From NCBI GenBank assembly GCA_945862035.1, contig CAMAXB010000011.1, positions 1 to 22,993 on the forward strand: a stretch of DNA of 22,993 nucleotides, given 5' to 3'. Every line of letters begins with the position of its first letter. The first letter of the stretch is position 1. Both the position numbers and the translations under genes were made by a program. Origin of the DNA: Opitutus sp. GAS368. GTDB taxonomy: Bacteria > Verrucomicrobiota > Verrucomicrobiia > Opitutales > Opitutaceae. Shown here in pieces: positions 12,223 to 20,529 of the stretch. The notes under the pieces are model-generated. The model was not told the DNA's origin. It saw only the letters and a list, made by a program, of their open reading frames with translations, and searched no databases.

Positions 12223-14064
12223 TCACGCCTTCACCGGCTGGACGGCGTCACGCTCGATCACGCCGCGCGCGCGGGGAAATAGATTGATGGCCTCGATGAT
12301 CATCCAGACTTCCAGCGCAACCGTGAAGAGCGCGACGCCGACGAGCAGCCAGTTGCCCTGGCCGAGCCAGCTGGGATTGCCGGCGTCACCCACAAAGACC
12401 TGCCAGATCATCGCCCACATCGGCATGATGAGCATGAAGATCATCGGGGGCACGAGGAACCAGATCGGCGTCTGGCGGCGCCAGAGATAGAAGGTGATCA
12501 CGAGGAAGGAAAGTCCGCCGAGCAGCTGGTTGGTCGCACCAAATAGCGGCCAGAGGATCAGGCCGCCCTGCCCCGCATTGGCGACCGACCAGCCGAGCCC
12601 GGGCGGCGGAATGGCGGCGATAAAAGCAGCCGACACGGTCGCGAGGAGCGTCGCACCATGCTTGTTGCGCAACCAGGCCAAGGGATCGAAGCCACCCTCC
12701 GTGCGCGGCTTCAGCGTCGAGGCCAGCTCCTGGATCACGTAGCGTTGCAGGCGGCAGGCGCTGTCGAGCGTGGTCCCGGCGAAGGACGCGACGAATACGC
12801 CCATGAGGGCGGTTGCGATGCCGCCCGGCAGGCCGAGGGCCTTGAGCATGTTGGCCGAACCATCGACAAACGCGGCAACCAGCGGTCCGAGCCGCGAGGA
12901 CCAAACACTGTAGCGCGAGAGCCAGGCCTCGTTTCCGACGAGGATAGAGCCATCGGCCTGCTTTAGGCCGAGGCCCACGCCCGCCGCGCAGGCAATGATG
13001 ACGAGGACGGCAAGAAATCCCTCGGTCAGCATGCTGCCGTAGCCGACGAAGCGGGCGTCGATTTCGCTCTTCAGCTGCTTGGAGCTGGTGCCGCTGCTGA
13101 CGAGGCAGTGAAATCCGCTGATCGCGCCACAGGCGATCGTGATAAAAAGAAAGGGGATCATCGCTGGCGCCCCCACCGGGTTGAAATTGATCATCGGCGC
13201 CGCGAGTTCGAGGGCCGGCCGCGTGCCATCGGGCAGTGGAGCGCCCCCGGCAAATGCCGCCACGATCAGGCCCACCACCAGCAGGCCAAGCACCGAGACC
13301 AGCTGGAGCGCGTTGATGTAGTCCCGCGGCTGCAGCAGCGACCAGACCGGCAGCACCGACGCGATGTACGAATAGACGAGAAGCAGCACCACCCAGGTCC
13401 AGGAGGACCAGCCCGCCATCGTGACATTGATCGTGTGAAGGAACCCGACATCGCCGTAAATCACCGTCAGGTACATCACGGCCAGCGTGAGCAGGGACGG
13501 GACGAGCAGCCCGACGCCCTTGCGATGCAGCAGATAGCCGACCGCCATCGCGATGGGAATCTGGACGGCACAGGGAAAAATCGCCGCGGGGAATTGACGA
13601 AAGACGGAGGCGATCACGAGGCCGAAGATCGCGAGTACGATCGTGAGCGCCATGAAGAGGATGAGCAGAAAGAGCAGCCGCACCCGGCGGTTGATCAGCC
13701 GGCCCGCGATGTCGCCGACCGTCTGTCCATTGTTGCGCAGCGAAACGACGAGCGAACCCAAGTCGTGGACCGCCCCGATAAAGATCGAGCCGAACACGAC
13801 CCAGAGCAGCGCCGGCAGCCAGCCCCACATGATCGCGATGGCAGGGCCCACGATTGGGCCCGTGCCGGCGATCGAGGTGAAGTGATGCCCGAAGACGACG
13901 CTCTTCGGCGTCGGCACGTAGTCGTTGCCGTCATTGAGGCGGAGCGACGGGCACACCCAGTCCGAGGAGAGCTTGAAAATCTTACGCCCCAGCCAGCGGC
14001 CGTAGGTGTGGTAAGCGACGATGAAGCCAAAGCCGGCGAGCAGCGCAATCAGGAGGGTTTGCAT
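12223..14064 (-). CDS. cstA: Carbon starvation protein CstA-family transporter
   Basis: A 613-residue polytopic membrane protein with about 16 hydrophobic segments. CstA signatures are present: VVFGHHFTSIAGTGPIVGPA (residues about 56-75), WGWLPALLWVVFGSIFIGAV with HDLGS, a central SGFHCLVSSGTSSKQ, and FAGTTLDSACRLQRYVIQEL. The C-terminal QGGLILWPLFGATNQLLGG is also a family hallmark. Family knowledge: E. coli CstA and its paralogue BtsT take up peptides and pyruvate, respectively, under carbon limitation. The gene stands downstream of deoxy-sugar oxidation genes on the same strand, 221 bp after the lactonase stop. It could therefore help move pyruvate or lactate from that pathway, which is inference only. 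ATG 14064 is supported by the immediate hydrophobic N-terminus. Confidence 0.93.
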   Translation of the reverse strand: MQTLLIALLAGFGFIVAYHTYGRWLGRKIFKLSSDWVCPSLRLNDGNDYVPTPKSVVFGHHFTSIAGTGPIVGPAIAIMWGWLPALLWVVFGSIFIGAVHDLGSLVVSLRNNGQTVGDIAGRLINRRVRLLFLLILFMALTIVLAIFGLVIASVFRQFPAAIFPCAVQIPIAMAVGYLLHRKGVGLLVPSLLTLAVMYLTVIYGDVGFLHTINVTMAGWSSWTWVVLLLVYSYIASVLPVWSLLQPRDYINALQLVSVLGLLVVGLIVAAFAGGAPLPDGTRPALELAAPMINFNPVGAPAMIPFLFITIACGAISGFHCLVSSGTSSKQLKSEIDARFVGYGSMLTEGFLAVLVIIACAAGVGLGLKQADGSILVGNEAWLSRYSVWSSRLGPLVAAFVDGSANMLKALGLPGGIATALMGVFVASFAGTTLDSACRLQRYVIQELASTLKPRTEGGFDPLAWLRNKHGATLLATVSAAFIAAIPPPGLGWSVANAGQGGLILWPLFGATNQLLGGLSFLVITFYLWRRQTPIWFLVPPMIFMLIMPMWAMIWQVFVGDAGNPSWLGQGNWLLVGVALFTVALEVWMIIEAINLFPRARGVIERDAVQPVKA

Positions 14065-14285
14065 GCGAAAAGTCTGGAGTGAACCAATGCCAGAGCGAAC
14101 CCACTACCTAGGCGCACGCGCACAGACTGCAATCCCGGAGCTGACCGGGTGGTCTGGGATCGAAAAGGAAAAATACCCCCCACGTGTGGGCAGCCATTGC
14201 CACCCATGAGTCGAATCGATACGTCGTCTCGCAGCGGCTAAGCGCAACCCCAGCACAGACCGGGAGTGCGGCCTGATCTCAATCG
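14065..14285. other. Spacer between the lactonase and cstA genes
   Basis: Probably the cstA promoter or leader region. It includes CCCCCCACGTGTGGGC (14177-14192) with a perfect CACGTG core, and an AT-rich patch GAAAAGGAAAAATA (14162-14175). I see no terminator or coding sequence. Confidence 0.35.
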
Positions 14286-15137
14286 TCAGCGTTTGGCGCT
14301 TGGATTACGCGTGAGCCGTAAGCCATAGAACCGAGCCGCGTTCGCTCCAAAAATGCCCGCGCGTTCCTCCGCGCTCAATCCGCCGAAGTACGCCGCCGTC
14401 GCCGCGTGTTGACGCGCGTAGTCGGCTGCGAGCAGGCAGACGGGCCAGTCGCTGCCATACATCAGGCGCGCGGGGCCGAAGGCTTCGTGCACCACATCCA
14501 GATAGGGCCGCAAATCTGATAACTGCCACGCCCGGTGGTCGGCCTCGGTCACCATACCGGAAACCTTGCAATGAACATGAGGAAAGGCGGCCAGCTCACG
14601 GATCGCCTCGCGCCAGGGCGACAAAGCGCCAGCCTTAATCGGAGGCTTCGCGAGGTGGTCGAGCACAAAGGGCTGCTCGGGAAAAGCCCGGACCAGATCA
14701 ATCGCGGCCGCCAGCTGTCGCGGGTAGATGAGCAGGTCATACGTGAGCCCATGCGCAGCCAGACGCGCGAGCCCACGCTGAAAGGCCGCGCCACGCAGAA
14801 AGTCATCGGGCTCATCCTGCGCAACATGCCGCACGCCGCGGAAACGCGGGTGTGCCGCCAGCTCCGCGAGGTCGTGATCCACGTCCGGGCTGCGCAGGTC
14901 CACCCAACCCACCACGCCCTTGATCAGCGGGGACTCATCGGCGAGTCCTAGCAACCAGCGGGATTCGTCCAGGCTCTGCCGCGCCTGCACCGCCACGGTG
15001 CCGTCAATCCCCGCCGCCGCCAGCAGCGGCGCAAGATCCTCCGGCAATCGGTCGCCGTGCAGCGGCGAGCCCGGCGGGATCCACGGGTACTGGACCGGAT
15101 CGTAGCGCCAGAAATGCTGATGCGCGTCGATGGTCAC
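14286..15137 (-). CDS. Amidohydrolase-2 family sugar lactonase (probable L-fuconolactonase)
   Basis: A 283-residue TIM-barrel amidohydrolase of COG3618. The GTG at 15137 is chosen because it directly precedes the metal motif DAHQHFW (His6, His8). The frame is open upstream, but that part is intergenic repeat DNA. Other family blocks are GVVGWVDLR, RGVRHVAQDEPDDFL, FVLDHLAKPPI, HCKVSGMVTEA and the metal Asp in MYGSDWPV (Asp230). Characterised relatives hydrolyse L-fucono- and L-rhamnono-lactones in non-phosphorylating pathways. Here it lies downstream of an aldo-keto reductase and a FucU-domain gene on the same strand, so L-fucono-1,5-lactone (or L-galactono-lactone) is the likely substrate. 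The protein is cytoplasmic. Substrate preference is inferred from neighbours. Confidence 0.86.
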   Translation of the reverse strand: MTIDAHQHFWRYDPVQYPWIPPGSPLHGDRLPEDLAPLLAAAGIDGTVAVQARQSLDESRWLLGLADESPLIKGVVGWVDLRSPDVDHDLAELAAHPRFRGVRHVAQDEPDDFLRGAAFQRGLARLAAHGLTYDLLIYPRQLAAAIDLVRAFPEQPFVLDHLAKPPIKAGALSPWREAIRELAAFPHVHCKVSGMVTEADHRAWQLSDLRPYLDVVHEAFGPARLMYGSDWPVCLLAADYARQHAATAAYFGGLSAEERAGIFGANAARFYGLRLTRNPSAKR

Positions 15138-15149
15138 GACCGGCCTTCC

Positions 15150-15226
15150 AGGTGGAGCGCGTTGTCCGCAACGCGCTTCCGGGGGGCTACATCGATCCAA
15201 CGCGTTGAGGGCAACGCGTTCCACCT
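15150..15226. repeat. Twin-hairpin palindromic element (BIME-like)
   Basis: Two hairpins stand side by side: AGCGCGTTG-tccg-CAACGCGCT (15156-15177) and AACGCGTTG-aggg-CAACGCGTT (15199-15220). Each has a perfect 9-bp stem and a 4-nt loop. An outer 7-bp inverted repeat AGGTGGA (15150-15156) and TCCACCT (15220-15226) brackets the whole. The element lies between the zinc alcohol dehydrogenase and lactonase genes of the same operon. The design resembles paired REP units. Confidence 0.75.
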
Positions 15227-15286
15227 CGTAGCAGGATCCGATCGGAAAATTGGCGGCCTCACGGGATCAACCTGGTTGGCGCAGAT

Positions 15287-16315
15287 TTAGTCGAGTGAGA
15301 CCAACGCCTTGATTACCCCGGCCTCCGGCTTCAGCCAGCCGGGGAATTGTGCAATCATTTCATCAAACTTCGCCCGGTGCGTGATCCAGGGGGTCGTGTC
15401 GATCACACCCTCTTCGATCAGCCGGATGATCCGGGTGAAGTCGCGGGCCAGCGCATTGCGCGAGCCAAGGATGGTGAGCTCCCGGCGGTGCAGCGCCGGG
15501 GCCTGCAGAAAGGAGATCTCCTGCGCGGCGATACCCACGTACACGAGCTGTCCGCCAAAGGCGCAGTAGCCCAGCGCGGCACTCATCGACTTGTGATTGC
15601 CCGTCGCATCGATGACCGCGTCGGCCAGCTGGCCATTCGTCAGCGCAGCCAAAGCGGTGAGCTCCGATCCGTCGCCGCGGGCAGTGAGGGTGTGCGGGAC
15701 CTTCAGGCGATCGCGGCAGAACGCGAGGCGGGCCTCGTTCACGTCGAGCACAATGCAGGTGGCCCCCGCGACCTTGACGAACTCGATCACGGATAGGCCG
15801 ATCGGACCGGCCCCGATCACGAGCACGTGGTCCCCGGCCTTCACCCGCGCCCGGTCGACCGCATGGCAACCGATCGCGAGCGTCTCGACAATCGCCAGCT
15901 GATCATAGCTCAGCGTGCGCGAGGGGTGCAGCTTGCGCGCGGGCAGGATCATCCGCTCGCACAGGCCGCCGTCACACATCACGCCGAGCGTCTGGTTGAC
16001 CTCGCAGCAATTGGTCAGCCCGCGCCGGCAGGAATAGCACTTCTGGCAATTGATGTAAGGCTCCACCGAGCAGCGGTCGCCGGGCTTCACGTTCTCAACC
16101 CCAGCACCCACCGCGAGGACCTCCACCCCGAGCTCGTGTCCGGGCACGCGCGGGTAGGAATAAAAAGGCATCTTGCCCAGGTAGCCGCTGAAGTCGGTCC
16201 CGCAGATGCCGACGCGGTGGATACGCACCAGCACCTCGCCCGCCTCCGGCGCGCGGGGCTCGGGCAAATCGACGGGCTGGAAATGCTGCGGCTGGTCAAG
16301 TCGGATGGCCTTCAT
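15287..16315 (-). CDS. Zinc-dependent medium-chain alcohol dehydrogenase (sugar/sugar-acid dehydrogenase)
   Basis: A 342-residue MDR-superfamily enzyme. The GroES-like N-terminal part carries the catalytic zinc ligands Cys38 (GICGTD), His60-Glu61 (PGHELG) and Glu144, plus the structural zinc set Cys90, Cys93, Cys96 and Cys104. The Rossmann motif VLVIGAGPIGLSV is at 164-176, and an Asp after the next strand (IVLDVNEA) suggests NAD preference. Relatives include L-galactonate/L-gulonate and threonine/sorbitol-type dehydrogenases. In this cluster it could oxidise 2-keto-3-deoxy-L-fuconate or a sugar acid, but the exact step is unproven. ATG 16315 is chosen over an upstream in-frame ATG because family members begin MKAI. 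It starts 13 nt after the aldo-keto reductase stop, so the two are surely co-transcribed. Confidence 0.9.
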   Translation of the reverse strand: MKAIRLDQPQHFQPVDLPEPRAPEAGEVLVRIHRVGICGTDFSGYLGKMPFYSYPRVPGHELGVEVLAVGAGVENVKPGDRCSVEPYINCQKCYSCRRGLTNCCEVNQTLGVMCDGGLCERMILPARKLHPSRTLSYDQLAIVETLAIGCHAVDRARVKAGDHVLVIGAGPIGLSVIEFVKVAGATCIVLDVNEARLAFCRDRLKVPHTLTARGDGSELTALAALTNGQLADAVIDATGNHKSMSAALGYCAFGGQLVYVGIAAQEISFLQAPALHRRELTILGSRNALARDFTRIIRLIEEGVIDTTPWITHRAKFDEMIAQFPGWLKPEAGVIKALVSLD

Positions 16316-16328
16316 GGAGGGAGTGAGC

Positions 16329-17261
16329 TCAGTTGTTTTCCGGCAGGCCTTCGCGGTGCCCAACATTCCGGACAGGGGCGAAGATGGCCTGGACGTCCGC
16401 GAGCAGGGCCGCGTCGATCGGCTCGGCCGCCCAGCGGGCCCAGTTGCGGATGTTCACCGGGTTCGCGCTGCCCGCGACCGTGGTGGCGATGTCGGGGTGC
16501 GAGAGGCTGAACTGCAGGGCGAGCTTGGCGATGTCCGAGCCGCGTTGCGCGCAGAGCGCGGCGGCGCGGCGCGCGGCCTCCTTGACCGCCTCGGGCTCCT
16601 TTAGCCAGGCCGGCAGCGGCGCGTTGGTGAGCAGGCGCGCGCTGAACGGTCCGGCATTCATCACCCCAATCCCGCGGGCCTTGAGCAGCGGGACCATCTC
16701 GTCGGCAAAACGGGTGTTCTGCAGCGTGAACTGATTGTAGCTGAGCACGCAGTCGACATCGGTCTGATCGAGGATGAAGCGGAAGATCTTCATCGGATAG
16801 CCGCTGAAACCGATAGCGCGGACCTTGCCCGCCTCCTTGAGCTTGCGCAGCGCCGGCAGCGTCTCGTCGACGATCTGCTGCATCGGCACGAATTCGATGT
16901 CGTGACAAAGGACGATGTCGAGGTAGTCGGTGCCCAGCCGGTGTAGCGACACATCCACGCTCTCCGCCACGCGCCGAGCCGAGAAGTCGAAGTGAGTCAG
17001 GTCGTAGCGCCCGAGCTTGGTGCAGAGCTGGTAGCGGTCGCGGGGCACGCCCTTCAGCGCGATACCAAGGAGGACCTCGCTCATGCCCCGCCCATAGAAG
17101 GGCGAGGTGTCGATCAGGGTGAGGCCCTCATCCAGCGCAACCCGCACGCTCCCGAGGACTTCGTCCAGCGTGACGCTGCGGAACTCGGCGCCGAGAGAGC
17201 TAGCGCCGAAGCTCAGGATCGGAACCGGAAGGCCGGTGCGGCCAAGGGTGCGGGTTTGCAT
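16329..17261 (-). CDS. Aldo-keto reductase, probable L-fucose/aldose 1-dehydrogenase
   Basis: A 310-residue (beta/alpha)8 aldo-keto reductase. The catalytic tetrad is intact: Asp51 and Tyr56 in LIDTSPFYGRG, Lys82 in CTKLGRYD, and His120 in VLCHDIEF. The start MQTRTLGRTGLPV is the family-typical N-terminus, so the ATG at 17261 is preferred to the upstream frame. C-terminal SANPVNIRNW contributes to NAD(P) binding. Close types include D-threo-aldose 1-dehydrogenase, L-fucose dehydrogenase and L-galactose dehydrogenase, which oxidise C1 of the sugar to the lactone. The lactonase-type amidohydrolase and a FucU domain in the same operon support this role. The protein is cytoplasmic. L-galactose as substrate is the main alternative. 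Confidence 0.9.
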   Translation of the reverse strand: MQTRTLGRTGLPVPILSFGASSLGAEFRSVTLDEVLGSVRVALDEGLTLIDTSPFYGRGMSEVLLGIALKGVPRDRYQLCTKLGRYDLTHFDFSARRVAESVDVSLHRLGTDYLDIVLCHDIEFVPMQQIVDETLPALRKLKEAGKVRAIGFSGYPMKIFRFILDQTDVDCVLSYNQFTLQNTRFADEMVPLLKARGIGVMNAGPFSARLLTNAPLPAWLKEPEAVKEAARRAAALCAQRGSDIAKLALQFSLSHPDIATTVAGSANPVNIRNWARWAAEPIDAALLADVQAIFAPVRNVGHREGLPENN

Positions 17262-17278
17262 GGGGATCGTTGTAGCTG

Positions 17279-17298
17279 GGGTCGCTGACCCCGGTGCT
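17279..17298 (-). repeat. 20-nt dispersed repeat, copy 2 (minus orientation)
   Basis: On the minus strand this is AGCACCGGGGTCAGCGACCC, identical to 2954-2973. Here one more base pair extends the hairpin (GGGGTC-gct-GACCCC on the plus strand). It lies in the spacer between the FucU-fusion and aldo-keto reductase genes. Confidence 0.7.
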
Positions 17299-17317
17299 GG
17301 AGATTGCAATAAACGTA

Positions 17318-18598
17318 TCAGCTCGTGCGACAGCCCAGCGTGAGCAGCACGTTGCCCCAGAGCGCGAGGTCGGCGGTCTGGATGGTCAGCACATGATCCG
17401 GGCTTTCGACCTGCCGGTAGAAATCCCATTTCAGGATCGGCACCAGCGGGACGGGGAGGCCGGCTTCGGTGAGGAGGCTGCGGAATTCATTCCAGACGGG
17501 GGGCTCCCCTTTCTGCGCATACGGATCATCAGGCGGGATGCCCATGACATGGACATGATCCACCGGTACGGCACCGAGGAGCGCGCGCAGGACCTGCGCG
17601 ACGGTCACGACACCGGGCGCGAGATTGAGGCTGACCACCTCGGCGTGCGGGCCGCGCTTGGTGGAGACGGGATAGTTGCCGTCGGCGATGAGGATCTTCG
17701 CGTGGTGCCCGGCCTGGGCCGTGATGCGGAGAATGTCGGGGTGAAGCAGCGAGGTCTTGAGCATGGGGCGAAAGGGAGAGCAGCGGGCCTGCAGGCAGCG
17801 GCGAAGGGAGGCGATGGTCTGCCGCGCCGCGGCGGCGCTGTCCGGCAGCGGCAGGACCTCCGCCGAGAGAAAGCCGGTGTAACCAATCTGGCGCAAGGCC
17901 GCGATGATCGGCGCGGGGTCGGTGTGCCCGAGGCCCATTGCCCAGCGATTCGAGTCGGCGAAATGGATGTGGCCGATCCGGTGTCCGGCGGCCCGCAGCG
18001 CCGCGGCCGGGTCGGCTTCCTCAATCGCCATGTGAAACAAGTCGGCGAGCAGACGGACCGAATCCGCCCCGCGCTGATCCAGCCAGGCGGCGGTGTCGCC
18101 GAGCCGGTTGCAGAGATTGGTCTCGTAGCGGTTCAGGGGCTCGAGCAGCAAGACGGTGCCGCGCGTGGCGGCATGCGCGCCGAGCTCGTCGAGCGCTTCG
18201 CCCAGCCAGTTGAGGGCCTGCGCGCGGTCGACCCCGCCTTCCGCTCGCCCCTGCATCGATCCGATGATGGCCGGCGCGTGAAAATCCGCGGCCAGATCGA
18301 TGATCGCGCGGATGAACTCACGGGCCCGTTTCCGGATCGCCGCGTCCGGGTGCGTCAGCGTCCATTTCCGAACAACCCACCCCGCCCCGGTGCCGACGGC
18401 CGCGACGGCGAGGCGATGACGGGCCAGCAGGGGACGCAGCTGCGCCGGATCAATCGCCGCAGCCGAGGGCGGAAAAATCTCGATCGCATCGAATCCAAGC
18501 GCCGCAGCGTGAAAACACGCTTCGGTCAGCCCATCCCAGTAGACAAATGGTCCACCCCGGGACTCAGGAACCAGGGAGACGGTGACGGCGGAGCGCAT
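17318..18598 (-). CDS. Fusion of a TIM-barrel sugar isomerase/epimerase-like domain and a FucU/RbsD mutarotase domain
   Basis: One uninterrupted frame of 426 residues with two domains. Residues 1-270 form an AP-endonuclease-2-like TIM barrel with candidate metal ligands Glu153 (LLLEPLNRYE), Asp186 and His189 (LLADLFHMAIEE), His212 (GHIHFADSNRW) and Glu247 (LSAEVLP). Residues 279-426 match FucU/RbsD pyranase-mutarotases: MLKTSLLHPDILRITAQAGH, the catalytic His near 298-299, ILIADGNYP, and a C-terminal WGNVLLTLG like the YGN motif of FucU. FucU interconverts fucose anomers, which would feed the dehydrogenase downstream. Met279 is where a free FucU would start, so this may be a recent gene fusion across a short Arg/Cys-rich linker. 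There is no Shine-Dalgarno sequence before Met279. The spacer to the next gene is 56 nt. Confidence 0.86.
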   Translation of the reverse strand: MRSAVTVSLVPESRGGPFVYWDGLTEACFHAAALGFDAIEIFPPSAAAIDPAQLRPLLARHRLAVAAVGTGAGWVVRKWTLTHPDAAIRKRAREFIRAIIDLAADFHAPAIIGSMQGRAEGGVDRAQALNWLGEALDELGAHAATRGTVLLLEPLNRYETNLCNRLGDTAAWLDQRGADSVRLLADLFHMAIEEADPAAALRAAGHRIGHIHFADSNRWAMGLGHTDPAPIIAALRQIGYTGFLSAEVLPLPDSAAAARQTIASLRRCLQARCSPFRPMLKTSLLHPDILRITAQAGHHAKILIADGNYPVSTKRGPHAEVVSLNLAPGVVTVAQVLRALLGAVPVDHVHVMGIPPDDPYAQKGEPPVWNEFRSLLTEAGLPVPLVPILKWDFYRQVESPDHVLTIQTADLALWGNVLLTLGCRTS

Positions 18599-18602
18599 CG
18601 GT

Positions 18603-18636
18603 GGGTGGGGCGCTCACCATCGCGACAACCCCACCC
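18603..18636. repeat. 8-bp inverted repeat between the glutaredoxin-like and FucU-fusion genes
   Basis: GGGTGGGG (18603-18610) and CCCCACCC (18629-18636) are perfectly complementary with an 18-nt loop. They lie directly upstream of the fusion gene (minus strand). It could be a weak terminator, an RNA stabiliser or an operator. No U-run is present. Confidence 0.4.
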
Positions 18637-18662
18637 GGCGAATCAACTCCAAACCGCACCGA

Positions 18663-18926
18663 TCAGCGGTCCGTCCACTTGACGTTTAGATTCTTCAGAA
18701 AGGGCACAAGTTCTTCGACGCCGAAATCCGAGAGGAGGGTTCCGTTCCAGTCCAGCACGGGCGCCTTGCTCTGACCGGACAGGCGACGCATCTCGGCCAT
18801 CGCCTCCGCGTCGAGCGAGACGTTCTTTTCCCGATGAGCGATACCGTGCTCAGTCATAAAGGCGCTCACGTCGGCGCACCAAGGGCAGCCGCTTTTTACA
18901 TCGAGGACTGGGAGGGACGCGCTCAT
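18663..18926 (-). CDS. Glutaredoxin-like small thiol protein
   Basis: An 87-residue protein with a thioredoxin-fold look. A strand (PVLDVKSG) leads to the redox motif CPWC (Cys14, Cys17), followed by a helix, EKNVSLDAEA, and the cis-Pro loop KAPVLDWNG, then SDFGVEELVPFL at the end. The length and CPWC motif fit glutaredoxin or NrdH-like cytoplasmic proteins, which reduce disulfides or glutathione-mixed disulfides. CPYC is the commoner glutaredoxin motif. It is the first gene of the minus-strand series and is separated by 64 nt from the FucU fusion, so it may or may not share a transcript. No link to deoxy-sugar metabolism is obvious. ATG 18926 is the only sensible start. Confidence 0.85.
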   Translation of the reverse strand: MSASLPVLDVKSGCPWCADVSAFMTEHGIAHREKNVSLDAEAMAEMRRLSGQSKAPVLDWNGTLLSDFGVEELVPFLKNLNVKWTDR

Positions 18927-18975
18927 ATTAGGGAAATCCTACGCTCAACGACGCCTTTCCGCAATGGCCGCGTCC

Positions 18976-20529
18976 TCAGGGCTGGAAATCGCGGGTCCAG
19001 CTGAGTTGCGACCAAGGGAGCGTGCGGTCGTAGGGCTGCGCCGGTCCGGCCGTGCTGCGACCGTCCTCAATTACTTGGCGGAGGTGGCGGCCAAGTCGCT
19101 GCACCACCTCAGGGTGCGCCGCGGCTAGGTTGGTGCTTTCGGCCGGGTCGGCCTCCAGATCGTAGAGTTGGTACGGCGGGAGGGTGGACAGGTCGCTGGC
19201 GGGGACCTTGAGCCATACGCTCGGGTTCGGGGTCGGCGAACTCCAGCCGCCAGATCCGGGCCAGAGCAACAGTTTCCACCGACCGTCCCGGATGGCGAAG
19301 CGCCCCTCGGCCGAATGATGCACCACCGGACCGCGCGCCGACGTCATGTTCGTCTCGCCGCGGAGGACCGGGAGCAGGCTCACGCTGTCCTCACCGGCGT
19401 CGGGCGGAAGGCGGGTGCCGACTACCTCCGCGAGCGTGGCGAGCAGGTCGAGTTGACCGATCGTCACGGCCGACGTTACGCCCGCGGGAACCACCCCCGG
19501 CCAGCGCGCGATATAGGGGACGCGGTGGCCGCCCTCATAGAGATCCGATTTAAACCCGCGCAGCCCGCCGCTCGGGTCGTGTCCGATCGAGGCGTGCGGC
19601 GGGATATCCGCGGCCGGAGCAAAGCCGTTGTCCGAGGTGAAGATCACCAGCGTGTTCCGATCGAGGCCGGTCTCGGCCAACGCGGCCATGATGTGGCCGA
19701 TGTCCGCATCGACCTGCGCAACGAAGTCACCGTAGGGCGTGGTCCCGGTGCGGCCCGCAAATTCCGGGGTGAGCAGGATCGGCGTGTGCGGCGAAGCGAG
19801 TGCGAGGTAGAGGAAGAACGGCTTGCCGTCCGTCGCGCTGGCGCGGGTCCGCAGGAAACCGATCGTGCGGGACGTCAGCCGCGGTTGCACGTCCTCGAGC
19901 TGAAAGTCGTCACTGATCGCGCCGCCCCGCCACAGCTTGGGCGACGGACTGTCCCCGATCGTCCGGGTTGGCACCTGCGTGATGCGGTCGTTCTTGATCC
20001 AGACGTAGGGCGGCATGTCGAGGGAGGCGCTGATGCCGGAAAAAGAATCGAAGCCATGGGCCGTCGGTCCGCCTCCCACCGGCTGGGCAAAGTCGACGTC
20101 CGTCGGCAGCGGGCCGATCCGCACCCAGTCGAGCCCGAGATGCCACTTGCCGAGCATCGCCGTCACATAGCCCTGTTGCTGAAGGAGCCGGGCCACGGTG
20201 AGGCGGCCTGGTTCGACCAACGGGGCGCTGTAGCCCTGCGTGACGCCCTGCTTCAGCGGCCCGCGCCAGGCGTAGCGGCCAGTCAGCAGCGCGTAGCGGC
20301 TGGGCGTGCACAGCGCGGAGGCCGAGTGCGCATCGGTGAAGCGCATCCCCTCCGCGGCCAACGCATCGAGCCGGGGCGTCCGCCAGGCGCTGCGCTCGTT
20401 GTAGCTGGAGAGATCACCGTAGCCGAGGTCATCCGCGTAGATCAGCAGGACATTCGGCTTCGCCGGTTGGGCGGCAGCGACCGACGCGACCAGACTGATC
20501 AAGACGATGACGAAGAGAGAACGAAGCAT
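18976..20529 (-). CDS. Secreted type I sulfatase (S1 family)
   Basis: A 517-residue sulfatase. The ATG at 20529 begins a signal peptide (hydrophobic 4-20, cleavage near AAAQ). The longer frame upstream is rejected for that reason. The metal-binding LLIYADDLGYGD (Asp33, Asp34) and the activation motif ALCTPSRYALLTGRYAWRG are present. Cys74 in C-T-P-S-R would be converted to formylglycine by a sulfatase-modifying enzyme, which is not in this window. LVIFTSDNGF and the LGKWHLGLDW block are further arylsulfatase hallmarks. It removes sulfate esters outside the cytoplasm, probably from a sulfated polysaccharide. Proximity to fucose-type oxidation genes makes fucoidan or another sulfated fucan-like glycan the best guess. 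The S1 subfamily cannot be fixed by eye. Confidence 0.93.
   Translation of the reverse strand: MLRSLFVIVLISLVASVAAAQPAKPNVLLIYADDLGYGDLSSYNERSAWRTPRLDALAAEGMRFTDAHSASALCTPSRYALLTGRYAWRGPLKQGVTQGYSAPLVEPGRLTVARLLQQQGYVTAMLGKWHLGLDWVRIGPLPTDVDFAQPVGGGPTAHGFDSFSGISASLDMPPYVWIKNDRITQVPTRTIGDSPSPKLWRGGAISDDFQLEDVQPRLTSRTIGFLRTRASATDGKPFFLYLALASPHTPILLTPEFAGRTGTTPYGDFVAQVDADIGHIMAALAETGLDRNTLVIFTSDNGFAPAADIPPHASIGHDPSGGLRGFKSDLYEGGHRVPYIARWPGVVPAGVTSAVTIGQLDLLATLAEVVGTRLPPDAGEDSVSLLPVLRGETNMTSARGPVVHHSAEGRFAIRDGRWKLLLWPGSGGWSSPTPNPSVWLKVPASDLSTLPPYQLYDLEADPAESTNLAAAHPEVVQRLGRHLRQVIEDGRSTAGPAQPYDRTLPWSQLSWTRDFQP

Noticed and set aside
12386..13828. 480-codon minus-strand frame overlapping cstA
   Set aside because: Same strand but another frame of the CstA gene; the translation is low-complexity and Arg-rich, without membrane segments.
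13108..14082. 324-codon plus-strand frame opposite cstA
   Set aside because: A highly charged antisense shadow (Arg, Asp, Gln and His-rich) of a well-supported membrane transporter.
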